In this document: positions 19,982 through 32,691 of the stretch, piece after piece
Position numbering within the stretch: position 1 is the stretch's first letter
Layout: each line of letters begins with the position of its first letter
Program-made: the position numbers and the translations under genes
Assembly (NCBI GenBank): GCA_039654915.1
Contig: CM077593.1
Span: forward strand, 56,736,501 to 56,800,500
Source of the DNA: Aquilaria yunnanensis
Lineage: Eukaryota; Streptophyta; Magnoliopsida; Malvales; Thymelaeaceae
Direction: 5' to 3'
DNA length: 64,000 nucleotides
Notes under the pieces: model-generated
Databases searched by the model: none
Seen by the model: only the letters and a program-made list of their open reading frames with translations
Told to the model about the DNA's origin: nothing

Positions 19982-22900
19982 TGTCACCGCTCTAAGTACT
20001 AAAATACCGTTACCATATATATAGTATGTCAAGTCCTAGGAGTTGTGCATGTTATGTAGGCCAAGCAGAACAATGCTCACTATGTTTCCCAAGTAGCTCC
20101 CTTGGTCTTTATTCAAAATATATGCATGTTGGTCAAAGCATCACACATATATTCATATACAATTTCATCATGAAGTAATGATGACAATCAAATTCTTTAT
20201 TCCTGACCAATATGGAATTTGACTAAAATCTCCAAGTGCACATACAATCATATGCACACTTGGTACCATTGGTGCCTAATTTTCGTGACCAAAGTATCAT
20301 ATCGTGTCCCACTAAAATTCTAAAAATGTCCTCCTATGCCCTAAAGGTTTTAAACCATTTAATATACTTAAACCTTCATAGGGAAATAGGTTTGAGACAA
20401 TAAATCCACCCAAGTTTGTAATCATGGATTTTACACTTAACTAGGTAGAAATGACCATATGAACAGTAAATAGCAAAATCAGCCAACTTTGACAGGCCAT
20501 AACACTGGCTATAGGGAACCAAAGCTAGTGATTCAAAAGCCAAGTTATTCATCTTGAAGTTTTCTAAGTGTGGAAAAAATTTCATGGCCATATTCTCTAT
20601 GTACAGAAGGTTATGCTAGCTGGAGTACAAGGTACCAAATTTTAGCCACTATTGACCATTATGGCCATACAAAATTTCATAATAATCATACACTTCATTT
20701 CCTAGTGAAAAACCCACTTGGTAGTGTCCATATATGTCTTACACACATGAGAAAACCATTACCTTGAATTTAGAGTGTTACCACCTCGTAAAATGGGAGA
20801 ATTACAAGTGTCATAGTGGCTAAAAACCATTATAGTGTGTAATTCTCACCATAGTGTTTGAAGTATGGGGGCTAAAAGGCATGATTAACACCTCCTTAAA
20901 AGTGTTCCAAGTTGGTAACTTGGCCCCCAAGAAAAGCCTTAAGGATTGCTTGTTTGTCAAGCAACCTATGGACTTTTTTGCAAGATTTTGGAAATTCGGG
21001 TACTTAATTGCAAAACTCTTAAGAAAGAGACTTGGAGAGTTATGGGAAGGATATAAATGGTATGAAAGTGCTATTGGAGGACCAAATTACTCATGGAAGA
21101 CAAGTTTGGACAAAGGAAACACTAAAGGCAATAAGGACCTAAATGTCTTGGTGTAAACCTTAAGGTGTTCAAGCTTTTGACTTAAGTCTAAGGGTGGAAT
21201 TTTGGGGTTATCCTACCATGAGGGAGGCAGCGAAGACTTGATAATTAGTCAAAAATGATGGGCACATGTGTACCAATGAGTTTAAGATAAAGAAACCATA
21301 ATTAGTGAGAAGGAAAATGACATAAGCAAGGTTAAGCTTGTTAAGTGTGTTTTGGTGCTCTTAATCTCATTTAAGGCCATTTAAGTGGCCAAATCACTTA
21401 TCCCACTCTCATTTTCGTCCTCCCCCAGCCCAAGAACACAGCCATACTTCCTCCACAGCCACCACACCTTCAAACTTACAATTGATTGAAATTGAAGGCA
21501 AAAGGAAGCAATTGGAAGCAAACTAGAGCTATTTCTTGAATACTCCAAGGATTAATCTTCAAATTCGGCCTACTCACTTTGGTAAGGTTTCTATTGCTCT
21601 GTTCTTTTCTGTATTTTCAAACATCCATGGAGCTATGGCTAAGCTTGGAAGAGAGCCATGAGCTTGATGAACCAAGCTTATTGAGGGGAGTGCACTTATT
21701 GAAGGTTTTGTGACCTATTGTCAAGTGCACAAAGATGGCAATGAAATGAGGGTTTCTAGAGCCCAAAGTTAGTACTAACTACTGTTAAAATCCTCCTAAG
21801 ACCAAGCATTAGCTTGAGGAGGGTTTCCACAGTGATTTGATTATGTTTATTATGTGTTTTATGGACTAACCCATCGTATATGTTGCTGCCACATTTCATG
21901 TGTTTGTTGTTTGTGTTTGGCTGCCGCATTTGGTTGCTATATCTTGTACATATGCATTGTGATTTTTTTGTTTTAGTTTCTTTGGATGCAGGTTTTAATG
22001 AGGATCACAGTACCTTAAGAAACCAACTGTTACCCTTACTAAGTTTCTCAATGAAACTACTCCCCTCAATTCTGTCATTTCAGGTCCAGCAGAAAGATCA
22101 CCTTCAAACTAACCTTTGTGGTTTGATTTTTGATCTGAAATTTGAGGTACATGAACTTCCATATGCCTAGTTTTTATCTGGAAATTTTGGTGATTTTAGG
22201 AGTACATTTGGTATTTTTAATGGTGGTACTTACTGTGTTGTGCAGCAGCTGTCCAGCATCCTGTTTTTGGAGTCCACTGTGTCTCAGGACCTCCTGTAAC
22301 CTAGGGTGCGTATTTAGCTGAGTTAAGACTATATTGTAGTGCATGTATGCATGTACATGTAGTGTATGTAAAATGAGACAAGTATGTGAACATTTGAGTA
22401 ATGTTTTCGCTATGTAAGTGATGTGGTGCAAAGCTGCCTAAGTGTGAATGATGGGCTGCTTACTTGTAAATTTTGTTTTGGCCACATAAAGTTATTAATA
22501 GAAAGGAAATGTAATTCCTATGTGTAATGTAGATATATGGGATAGCCTTCGAGGGCTTTCCCCTTGTGAATGAAGTGTTTGCATGGTTTGGAAAAATTGT
22601 TTGGGCACAATGGTCCAAAAGTTGCCAGAATTTTGACTCTGGACATAAAGTTTAATATCTCCCTGTGTAGAATGAACCTTGGCATGAAATTTTGACCACA
22701 CCTAGAGGAAATCTAGAGGGTTAGCTTGGATTTGGAATTTCTGGATTTAGAGCCCTTTACCCAAAGATATAATGTTTCAAATTTGGCTGAGTTACTGTTC
22801 ATTTGGTCAGTATTTTGTAACCAACTTCAAAAATCCATAACTTGGTCCATATGTGGGATATTGATGTAAAAAAAAATTCGTTGGTTTTCCCTAAGTCTCT

Positions 22901-24952
22901 AATTGATAATGGAGTGAGGAATACAGGGGGCTATGTGGCTAGAATGATACACTTTATTAGTGGAATGTACAGGTGCAGTAGCTGGCCACTAGAACTTAAC
23001 AAGATTGCCTAATGTGTGGAAGCCAAAACTAAGACTTGTGCTAGTGTTTTCCTTCTTTGCTGCCATGGTGTGCATGCACTGTGAATATATGTGTGATGGT
23101 TGGACCAATATGCATGTATTTACATAGTACCCAAGAGGGCCACTTGGGTATGCACACTAAGGGTAGTGTTCTGATGGCCTATAGAACATTACCAATCCTG
23201 TGAGTCTAAATGCACAGTTTTGGCACCATAACTAGACTACCCCGCAGTGGGTAACAAAGAGCCCTTCTAACCATCATTCATAAAAATGCCATCAAAATAG
23301 CTCATAAACACCATATGGACAGTATTGTATACACACTTCAAACCACAATCCATTTATCCATATATCCTTCTCACACTACACATAAAACATACCCAACTCA
23401 TTTACATGCATTTATGCCCCATATACATTGCAATAAATTATTTAACACGTACACTAAGCTTGTTGGAGAACTTCAAAAGCACTAAGCACTCCGGAAACTT
23501 AAAGGGACCAGCTCTGTGTAAGGAGATAAGAACCATTACTAAAAATATCTAATGTGACCCAAAAATCATGAAAATTTCCAGTTTACAACTAAACATGTGG
23601 AAGTTAATATACCTAGATTTTCACAGAGAATTTCAAACTAAAGCTATTAGTTTGAGTGCTCTCTTTCAGGTGCTCCTGAAATGGACAAAAGGGGGGGGTA
23701 AGTTTCTTGAATGAAACTTAGTAAAGGCTTATAAATAAACTATTCAAACTCCAGTCACATACCTGAAATAAAAAGACACTAAAACAAAAAAATATAGTAA
23801 AAATACAAAAACACAGCCACCCAAATGAACAAACAACACAGCAACAAACAGCTGTAATGCTGGCAGCAACAAACACGTTAGAGTTAGTTCATAAACAATC
23901 AAATAAACATTATGTACTCACTATGGCAGCCCTTATCAAGCTAATGATTGGTATTAGGAGGTTAATTGGTCTTATTTAGTACTAACTTGGGCTCTAGAAA
24001 CACATGTAAACACTACCATCCTAGTGCATGAAAAACAATAAGGCTGAAACCTTGCTCATGTAGTCCCCCTTAACCCATACTTGGTTCCTTGAGCTTTTTG
24101 CTCTCTTCCAAGCATGGTATTACCTTCATGGATGCTTGATCATCATCTTAGGAGAGTAAAAAACCATGAAACAAGAAGATAAAACCCTTACCTAAGCTGT
24201 GAAGGCTGAAATCTTCAAGAGATAGACAATAAACCCAAAAATTAGGGTTTTCTTGTTCCTGGTGCATCAGGTTGCTTTCATTTTTTATTTCCTGAGAGCT
24301 TGAGCTATGGTGTCTATGGAAGCTTATGAAAGAGCTAAGGAAGGATGCTGTGGCTAGTTATGACTGAAATGGCAAAGGAAAGGCAAGAAATCAAGATATT
24401 TTACCTGATTTAATTAGTTTAACCTTAACCTTCACTTAGGTCACTATAAGTATGCCTTAACCAAAGAATTTTTGGCTAATCTTTAGACCACATTTTTTAC
24501 CTTAGAACCTAGATATAAAAAGTTGGGATAATCCTAGAAATGGCCATCTTTGACTCTTGCTAAAAATCATCCTATCCTTAAGTTATTTTTGTGAAGAATT
24601 GTACACCTGGTTGTCCTAGGTTTAGCTTTTGTTTCCTTTATGCAATTTCGCCTCCAAAAATTGTGTCCATACCATTCAACTCCTTCCAAAATCTCTATTT
24701 TAGAGTTTTCTAATTGAGTACCCAAGTCTTGAAATTTTGCAATAACATCCATAGATTACTTGTAAAACAAGCAATCCTCTAGGGCCTCCTTTAGTAGCAA
24801 GTAACCATTGTAATCTTTTAATGAGGTGTAGATTATTCACTTTACTCCTCATATTTCATTCACTATGGTGAAATTTATGCTATATAATGGTTTATAACCA
24901 TTATGCCTTTGTACTGTAATTTTCCCGTTAGTTGAAGTGGTAACATTTCTCT
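19982..24952 (-). repeat. LTR-B, 3' LTR of a minus-strand chromovirus, split by a solo LTR-B
   Basis: Starts TGTCACCGC and ends GTGGTAACA on the plus strand. The two pieces, 19982-20775 and 23262-24952, together make about 2485 bp, the family length. The right end is followed by a pyrimidine run (polypurine tract on the minus strand) and then chromovirus pol, which makes it a 3' LTR. It is clearly homologous over its length to the solo LTR at 34542-36973. It has no coding content. Confidence 0.85.
20776..23256 (+). mobile_element. Solo LTR-B, 2481 bp, target duplication (T/A)AGAG
   Basis: TGTTACCACC...GGGTAACA, flanked by TAGAG and AAGAG (4 of 5). It lies in the opposite orientation inside an older LTR of its own family, whose halves rejoin on both sides (compare the unbroken 34542-36973). 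No internal region. Matching copies are at 31041-32691, 45242-47657 and 53778-56333. Confidence 0.88.
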
Positions 24953-24966
24953 CCCACTTAAAAATT
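24953..24966 (-). promoter_or_regulatory. Polypurine tract of minus-strand chromovirus
   Basis: Minus strand aagtgggagagaaa immediately before the TGTTACCAC start of the 3' LTR. It ties the LTR-B family to the pol remnant at 24967-26765. Confidence 0.7.
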
Positions 24967-26765
24967 TTGGTCCTCCTAAATTGCCCTAAGCTTGGGATGC
25001 TCATCTGGATACCTTTCTAGAATTTCTTTCTCAGTTTCCTAGGTTGCCTCTCTTTCAGAATGGTTGGACCATTGTACTTTAACCATGGGAATTAGTTTGT
25101 TCCTTAGCCTTTTGGTATGCTTAGCTAGGATAACTATAGGTTTCTCTTCAAATGTTAGATTTGGCTATAACTATATGTCTTCCACTGCTATAGCATGCTT
25201 TGCATCCAGTAGACAATTCTTAAGCATACTGACATGGAAAACATTATGAACACTTGACATACTTGGTAGTAGAGCTAACCTATAAGCCACCTTGCCAATT
25301 CTGTCTAATATCTCATAAGGACCAATGTACCTTGGAGCTAACTTACTTATTTGCCCAACTCTGTTAGTGCCTCTAGTTGGTGCTACTTTAAGCCACACTT
25401 TATCACCAGCATCAAACTCCAAGTCTCATCTGCTTTTGTTCACATAAGAAGTGATACTTTCATTTGTTATCCTTAATTGATTTTATTTTTTGTTCTTTCA
25501 ATGATCATAGAACCCAACTCTAGCATATCTGAGGCTTCCGCCCAACAATGGGGTGCCATGTACCTCCTCCCGTAAAGGGCTTTATAAGGTCCCATACCAA
25601 TGAATCTTTGATAACTATTGTTGTAAGAAAATTCCACCAAGGGTAATGTTGGTCCCATTCTCCTCTGAAATCCCAGATACAGCTCCTGAGCATGTCTTCG
25701 AGTATTTGAATCACCCTCTCAGTCTACCCATCTGCCTAAGGGTGGTATGCAGTGCTCAGGTGGATTTTTGTACGTAATGCTTTGTGAAATGCACTACAAA
25801 ATCTAGCCGTAAACCTTGGATCTATGTTTGACACTATGGAGTCTAGCACTCCATGCAACCTTACTATCTCCTTGATGTACATTTGTGCTAACTTTTCTGG
25901 TAAGCCTGTGATCTTCATTGGTAAGAAATTGGCACACTTGATTAGCCTATCCACAATGACCCAGATTGTGTCATGCCCTAATCTGGTCATAGGTAGCCTT
26001 GTTAAGAAGTCCATAGTGATATTACCCCACTTCCTTACTAGAATGGGTAGAATTTGTAGTGTTCCAGCTAGCATCTAATGCTCTACCTTTATCCTTTTTC
26101 ATGTCGCACATTTAGAGACATATGTGGCTATGTCCTTCATTATGTTTGGCCACCATAAATGTGTTTTCAAGTCTTTGTACATCTTCTCACTTCCGGGATG
26201 GATATTTAGTTTACTAGTGTGAGCTTCCTCAAGTATCTCATTTTTGAGTTCTTGCTCACTAGGCACATATATTATGCCCTTAAAGTGCAGTAGTCCTTGC
26301 TTGTAGACAAAAGATTCATACAAGGACCCGTTATTTTCTCCTAAAATCTTCTTCAAATTAGGGTCTACTTCTGGTGCCTTTCTTATCTCATCAATCCACC
26401 CAGATTGAATAGTTAACAAATTAACTTGTGCCGCTTCCCATTGTTGTCATTTATACAAAAGGCATAGCAAACTATTCTCCTCGCTTGTATTAGCTAAGGA
26501 TTCACCCTTTACCAAACCAATGTACTTCCTACTTATTGCGTCTACAACTAGAATGCCTTTGCCCTTAGTATACTCAGTGCCACGGCCATAGTCTTTAATA
26601 TACTCCAACCATATTCTTTGCCTCATGTTCAACTCTTTCTGAGTGAACAAGTATTTTAGGCTTTTATGGTCAGTCTATATTATAAATGAGCTTCCCATTA
26701 AGTAATGCCTCCATTGTTTTAAGGCAAGATCACTACAGTAAGCTCTAGGTTATGGTGATGCCTTG
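24967..26765 (-). pseudogene. Chromovirus pol remnant (RNase H end, integrase, chromodomain)
   Basis: Internal region of the LTR-B family. From high to low: RNase H tail (a HHNLELTVV-like segment near 26745, [12 protein letters not shown] near 26640, [11 protein letters not shown] near 26530), integrase zinc domain (EEAHTSKLNIHPG near 26215), core (ITMDFLTRLP near 26020; SNIDPRFTARF near 25820, where the second catalytic Asp has become Asn-Ile-Asp context), GPY/F module ([12 protein letters not shown] near 25340) and a chromodomain (IPMVKVQWSNHSEREAT near 25070). Many stops and several frameshifts. Gag, protease and RT are gone: the right side is cut at about 26765 by a Tat LTR. Confidence 0.88.
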
Positions 26766-26979
26766 CAGCATCTTTGTTGTATAACATGCTGGCCTCGAGA
26801 GAGACTTTCAGTGATAAGGCATCTACAAGATCTTGAAGAAAGTGAGTTACGAGCTCCCTAGAGTGTGCTTCTGCAGGAGGAGCCTCCGATGCCCAAGTGA
26901 GTTTACAGGAGAGAAGTTGTTTAAGAGTAAAGAGTATGAAGGAGAAAGCCCCGTGTCGTTTATCTGGGAACCTCCCAAG

Positions 26980-26987
26980 TATTTATA
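26980..26987 (-). promoter_or_regulatory. TATA box of LTR-T (sense)
   Basis: CCTATAAATACTTGGG on the minus strand, conserved in position with 18421-18429. It would start the genomic transcript about 200 bp before the LTR's 3' end. Confidence 0.6.
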
Positions 26988-28033
26988 GGAAGATGTAGGG
27001 AGAAGGCCATTTTACACACCTATCCAGATCAGGACATGTGTTCGGCTAAATCCGATTCATACCTTTGGAGATAGGCATCTCCAACTGGCCATAGCCAGTT
27101 TCGGCCAGAGGGTAGGTGCATGTTCAAGGCTCTTGTGTCAGAGATCCCTCAACTGTATTTGTCATTTTTTTCTGAGACCCTTTGGGACATGTGAGACCTC
27201 TTTGGTCAGGGATTTTCCCCAAGGGCTACTGGATAAGGCCCTTCAGAATGGCAGACCATCTTCGGAAGACCATTTCTTCTATTAAGGTCAATGGACTTAT
27301 AACCTTGAGGTTGATAGCGTGCAAATCCGAGGGTGGCTAGGAGCCTTTTTCCCGGAGTCAACTATATATATTACCAAGAGTGGTGGAGAGATTACTCTCG
27401 AGTGTAGTGTTATATTTAACCGAGGGAGAAGGTCTTTGCGGCTGATAGTACCTCGGCTATCACATGCCCCCCATCCGAAGTACCAAAATGGTATCTTCGG
27501 TACTAATTATCTGGGATAATGTTTAGCAGGATCCTTCATTTGGGAAGCTACTGCTGTCCCTATTAGAAGAATCTCTTTTTATTCGAGGTCATCTCTTCGG
27601 AGCAACCAGCTTTCTTGGCCCAAGACACTTGGCTTTGCTGATGTAGTATCTTTGGCCCCATGCAAGGACTTCCTCATTTGTGCTCTTACTTCTAGCGAGG
27701 TCACACCTTTGAAATATTAGATGCCACTCTACCACTCAAACCAAACTCTTGATTTATCCGAGGTTGTATCTTTGATGGCGGTGAGCTATTTTTCCCTCAG
27801 ATTTTTTGGTTCCTACCTTCTATCAGTGACCATCCTATCTTTTAATTGAATGGTCGTGTCACTTCAGGAAAGGAAAATATAGGCCTACCAATGTTAGAAG
27901 GCGTGCCCTTGTTTCTCACACTGTGTGACATGTGTCTTCAGATCATTGTCGATAAGTCACGTCCGTTACATCAGTTACATCTCTTCACATGCGAAAGGTC
28001 ATTATGCTAACGCTTCGCCTACCTTCTTTAGGC

Positions 28034-28041
28034 TATATAAA
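28034..28041 (+). promoter_or_regulatory. Plus-strand TATA box upstream of the aORF
   Basis: CTATATAAAGCC on the plus strand near the outer (U3) edge of LTR-T, 198 bp before the aORF ATG at 28239. This is the spacing expected for a promoter with a leader of about 170 bases. It points opposite to the LTR's own promoter. Confidence 0.55.
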
Positions 28042-29568
28042 GCCATCTCCCTTCAGAGTTTTTTCACTATTCTACTTTCAATCTTCTTGCTTTCTAGCTC
28101 TCTAATTTTTTTCCTATCATGGTGTTAGTGGAGGAGTGATTTACAGCAGCATCTCACGACGGTCTTCATAAGTTAGTGCCCCTGAAGTAACTTTTCCTTT
28201 AATTGCACTTTTTAGGTTAGGGTCTTAGATCCCCAAACATGTCTTCTTCACAAGACAAAGTTTTTTCAGTTCCCAAAAGTTGCCCTTTTCTCAACTCACA
28301 TCTGAGCTGCGCTACCTCAAAAAAATTGAAGAAGTGGCTAGCCAAGTTTTTCCTCCCTTCTTACTCTGTCACTCAGCTCCCTGGTCCTGGTGAGCCTAGC
28401 TACCTTCCTTGGCGTAACGAGATCATTGTCTTCATAGCACAGTTGAAGGCGGGTCTTTGGTATCCTTAGCTAAAGATGGATTGTGACTTTTGCCAATTTC
28501 ATGGCATAGCTGTTAAACAACTTCCCCGAATTCCTATTCTTACTTTAATGGTTTGCTCTACATGTGTGGGATCTTTAAAATAGAGCCCCACTTCATTTTT
28601 TTATGCAATACTACAAACTTCACCCCATCCCGAAGGCTAGGTTCTATTTCTTGCTTCCTTGGGGATCCGAGAGCAAGAAATTTACTTTTACTTTGGCACC
28701 AAAGATAGCTGGCGACAGTGGCAGAAGAAGTATTTTTTCCTGAAGCTGGATGAGCAGTGGAAGGACATGCCTGCGAAGTGGGCTTTAGGAACACTTGACA
28801 TCGACGTGATGGGCTCGTCAAAGGTGCTTATTCTCAAACTTAAATCTAAGTTCGAGGCATTTGACACCCGTATTTGGGAAGTTAGTAACTGGTCAGACCA
28901 AGCTTCCTCGCGCCCATCATACCCTTTCTGGATCAGATGGAGCCTTATGACCAAAGAGGTACTTCCGGAGCTCAGGGTCATCAAGGAACACATTACAGAC
29001 AAGAAAATGTCAAAACCAATGGTCGACAGGAAGAAGTCTTGGCTACTTATGCTTTTTTAACGTGAACTTACTTACTTAGTACTTATAGAGCGTAAGCTTT
29101 TTTTCTACTTTTCTTCTTTAAAATTTTCCATACTTACACTGATGTTTCTTTTTTTGCAAAGATGGGTAATAAGTCAGCGGCCTTTGACAAAAGTCTCATC
29201 CTCGGTCAAGCCAAGAAAGGGGAGCAAATAAGAAGGCTCCCAAAAGAAAGAAAGGGCCATTTCGTTAGTCTTCAGTGATGCCGAACATGAAAAAGATGAA
29301 GGAGGACTTTTTCCCTCCTCCCTTCAAAGATACTGTAGCGGATAAGGGCACTTCTGCTGATGGTGTGGATCCTTCCCGAGGAGCAGCAGTGTTTTCTGTC
29401 CCATTAAGCCTTGATATTGCTATGGAGACCTTGGGGACCTCTCTTGGGGAGGTTTCAGCTAAAGAACTAGAAGAACATCCGAAGAGGAAGGGCAAGGAGG
29501 TTCTTGCCGAGGTCCACGACGTTAGTGATTCTGATGGAGATGATGCTGAACCCTTTCCAATTTTGTCT

Positions 29569-29633
29569 CTTAGCCATTCATCTATGAGTTTTGGATTTTT
29601 TGGTATTTTAGACCTTGTAGATGAATGGCTAAG
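29569..29633. repeat. 16-bp perfect inverted repeat in aORF intron 1
   Basis: Arms cttagccattcatcta (29569-29584) and its reverse complement (29618-29633) around a 33-base AT-rich loop. The loop aligns with the intron in 19425-19981, but the left arm does not repeat there, so the hairpin is specific to this copy. Confidence 0.7.
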
Positions 29634-29932
29634 GGATAACATAATAAGGGAACTTTGGCATGACTTTGCAAAGGATATGGCCCAAACCATGTGGATGACA
29701 GACCACATTCGGTGGAGGACCAATTGGGACTCACAAATTTTGAAGGACAAGGTCCCGAGAGAACCCTTCTGGACCTTCACCAAGGACATGGACCTCTTTT
29801 TTGAAGACAGTCAAAAGAGGACTCCCTCAGATGGCAAGGAGCATCATGACCAACGCCACCTTCCAAATACTAACTGAGGACTGCCCAAACGAGGAGATCC
29901 TTACTGCCCGAATGACCGAGCAGGCTGCTTAG

Positions 29933-30008
29933 GTAATCCTAGAAAGATTTTGATATTTCAACGTCTTGAAACTTGTTGTGCCTCATATCAGGTGTTTTCC
30001 ACTTGCAG
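29933..30008 (+). other. aORF intron 2 in plus-strand copy (76 bp)
   Basis: Donor GCTTAG|gtaatcc, acceptor ttccacttgcag|CTTCTGG. It has the same position and nearly the same length as the 79-bp intron at 6169-6247 in the other Tat copy, although the intron sequences differ. Confidence 0.7.
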
Positions 30009-30689
30009 CTTCTGGCATCTAGAGGCTACTTTTAGGCTTGGGCAGTGAAATAGTCTTCCATTTGAGGTCAGTAGGAGGAGAACTTGGCCAAGGCCAAGAA
30101 ATTATTTGTGACCTTGGTCGTGAAATATGGTGAGCTGAACAAGATCGTGAGTGAGTACCTGGAGGTTCTGGAGAGCTAGACGATGCTCCTTGATGAGTGC
30201 TCCTTGAAAATATCTGACCTCGGGGCAAAAAGGGTGGTGCTGACCACAGAGGGAGAAGCCCTTCAGATGTAAAAAGAAGACGCAGTAGCAGACTTCACCA
30301 AGTAGCTGGAGAGCAATGCGGAATTCCTCGTTAAGACTGAGTAACTGAAGAGGGAGAGAAAGAAGAAGCAGATGGCTGCGAAAGAGGTGGAGCCACTTAG
30401 GAAGGTAGTGGAGCATCTAAAGGCCAAGAAGGCTAAGGCAGAGAAGGTGGTGAAGTCATCATATCAAGATGGCTTTTGCCTCACTCATCATTAGATGCTC
30501 CTTCAGTACCCTGACTTGGATGTTTCACGTCTTCGGGCGCTTGACATTCTTGAAGGACCCACCTTCTCATGGTCAAAGGTGGAGTTCCTAAATCTGCCCG
30601 AGCTCCCTCATTCGGTAGCTGATGAGGATGAGGAGGATGTCAAGGATGCCAATGTCGAAGAAGATGATGATGGGCAAGAAAACCCATAG

Positions 30690-31040
30690 GGCTTAATTAT
30701 TTTTGCCCCATTTTTTTTTGTACGACGCTTCTTATTGGAATTTTATTTCCCAAAATTTTGGCTAAGTCCATGATGGGTATGACTTTTGGTACTATTTTAA
30801 CCATCGACATTTGCCTATATTTGCGGTCTACCACCTTCAATCATGTATTATCCTTAAAAGATACTATCAAGGATTAACAACCTTAGTCTCTCCAAAGACT
30901 TGCTTTGTAAAAATGCTTAGGTAACTTGGGGATCAACTATGTTCGATCGACCATATTCAGAATTAACCATATTTGGTGACCATATTTGGAAAACACTTAG
31001 GTACTTTCAGATTTAACCATATTCGGTCATCCACCCTTGG
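30690..31040. other. Tat spacer 3' of the aORF, truncated
   Basis: Non-coding. It begins with a T-run and then has several near-repeats of accatattcggt/accatatttggt (30950-31030). It is equivalent in position to 5090-5478. It ends where LTR-B sequence begins, so the pol of this Tat element is missing. Confidence 0.5.
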
Positions 31041-32691
31041 TGACATTTAGTGTAGAATTTTTGGAAAATTCTAACTGTAAATTAGCCAAATTTGCAACGT
31101 CATAACTTTGGCTACAGGGATCAAAATTCAGAAATTCCAAATTGAAGTTAAACCTACAAATGTGCTCTAGGTGTGATGAAAATTTCACACTAGGATTCAT
31201 TATAAAATGGGAGATACAACATTTTGAGTTCAGAGTCAAAATTCTGGTCACTTTATGACCATTTTGCCCATACAAAATTTCATAAGTGTGCAAATACTTC
31301 ATTCACAAGGGGTAAGCCCCGCAAGGTTATCCCATAGATGTTCAATACACATGCAAAATACATTTTCTTGCATCTATCACCTTTTTGTAGCCAAAACAGA
31401 ATTTAAAAGTAAGCAGGCCATCATTCAGACTTAGGCAACTTTGCACCACATCACATACATAGCCAAAACATCACACAAATCTTCACATACTTGTATCATT
31501 TTAAATACACTACATGTACATGCATACATGCACTATAGAATGGTCTTAACTCAATTAAATACACACCCTAAGTTACAGGAGTGCCTGAGATACAATGGAC
31601 TTAAGAAACAGGATGCTAGATAGCTGTTGCACAACACAATAAGTACCAACACTAAAAATACCAAATGTGCTCCTCAAATCTGAAACCTTTCCAGATCACA
31701 ACTACCCATATAGAAGTTTAGGTACTTTAAAATTAAGGGCGAAACTCAAATGACAAAGGTTAGTTTGAATGAGATCTTTTAGCTGGACCTGGAATAACAA
31801 AATTGAGAAGAGTAAGTTTCATTGAGAAACTTAGTAAGGGTAGCACTTAGATTCAATAGGCAATGTAACCACCATCAAAACTTGCATCCAATGACACTAA
31901 AACACAATAACACAATGCATATATACAAGATATAGCAACCAAATGCAGTAGCCATTCACAACCATCAAACACACGAAATGTGGCAGCAACAATAACCATA
32001 GATTAGTCCATAAAACATACAATAAAATTAAGGAAATCACTATGGTAGATCCCCTTAAGCTAATTCTTGGTCTTAGGAGGATTTTAATAGTAGTTAGTAC
32101 TAACTTTGTGCTCTAGAAACCCTCATTTCACTGCCATCATTGTGCACTTCACACTAGGTCACAAAACCTTCAATAAGTGCACTCCCTCACTAAGCTTGAT
32201 TCATCAAGCTCATGGCTCTCTTCCAAGCTTAGCCCTAGCTCCATGGTTGCTTGAAAATAAAGAAAACAACCCATGAGATCAAGAGAACCCTTGCCAAAGA
32301 GGGTAGGCTGAATTTGAAGCTTGATCCTTGAAGTACTCAAGGAATAGCTCTAGTTTGCTTCCAGCTACTTCCTTTTGCCTTCAATTTCAATCTTAGAGGC
32401 ATGGTGGCTATGGAGGAGATATGGAAGAAGTGTGGAGGAGGGTGGTGGCTATGTCAGTTGAATATGGGAGAAGAAAATTCAAGTTAGGCTTCCTAAATTA
32501 GCTTTGGAGCACTAAACACCCTTAGTAGCCTTAATCATGCTTTATGTCATTTTCTTTGCACATGAGCATGTTTTCTTTTTCTTTAACTTATTGGTAGACA
32601 TGTGCCCAACATTTTTGACCAATTTCCAAGCCATATTCACCCCTCCCTTGGTTAGAAAACTCCAAATTGTTCCATTTGACTTAAGTCAAAG
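31041..32691 (-). repeat. LTR-B fragment, both ends missing
   Basis: Aligns with the inner part of the solo LTRs at 20776-23256 and 45242-47657 in reverse, including caccacatcacatacatagc (31446) and the aaccaagctt block near 32200. The first ~400 bp (sense start) are replaced by LTR-A at 32692, and the U5 end is cut at about 31041 by Tat DNA. Non-coding. Confidence 0.8.

Larger units (their letters stand above)
26766..28230 (-). repeat. LTR-T, 3' LTR of a minus-strand Tat element
   Basis: Shares its left third with 18290-18978 in the same orientation, including the TATA box and the catcacatg segment. It lies directly left of the plus-strand aORF, which is where the 3' LTR of a minus-strand Tat element should be. 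A TG start near 26775-26778 fits; the right end is not certain and could lie anywhere in 28160-28230. It interrupts the chromovirus pol at about 26765. Confidence 0.7.
28239..30689 (+). pseudogene. Antisense ORF (aORF) of a minus-strand Tat element, near full length
   Basis: The only copy in the window with the N-terminus. ATG 28239 (MSSSQDKVFSVPKS), then a domain with FLPSYSVTQLPGPGEPSY and a WRQWQKKYFFLKLDEQW block near 28710, resembling the N-terminal domain of plant 'gypsy-type transposase' (Transposase_28-like) proteins. A possible intron lies at 29061-29161. Exon 2 (29162 to about 29560) is Glu/Lys-rich; after intron 1, exon 3 holds LRDNIIREL and KVPREPFWTFTKDMDLF; intron 2 is 29933-30008; exon 4 is a Lys/Glu coiled coil, then YQDGFCL and FSWSKVEFLNLP, ending in an acidic tail with TAG at 30687. 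Stops at 28467, 30180 and 30493 and some shifts disable it. Function unknown; orientation and place match the first Tat element. Confidence 0.75.

Noticed and set aside
19982..24952. Treating this as two unrelated LTR families
   Set aside because: Reverse-complement comparison shows the outer LTR and the solo at 20776 share start (TGTTACCAC...GGGAGAATTACA type) and internal order, so they are one diverged family.
29265..29789. 174-codon minus-strand ORF inside the plus-strand aORF
   Set aside because: Mirror of the aORF exons; the plus strand has homology to two other aORF copies and splice sites, this one has none.
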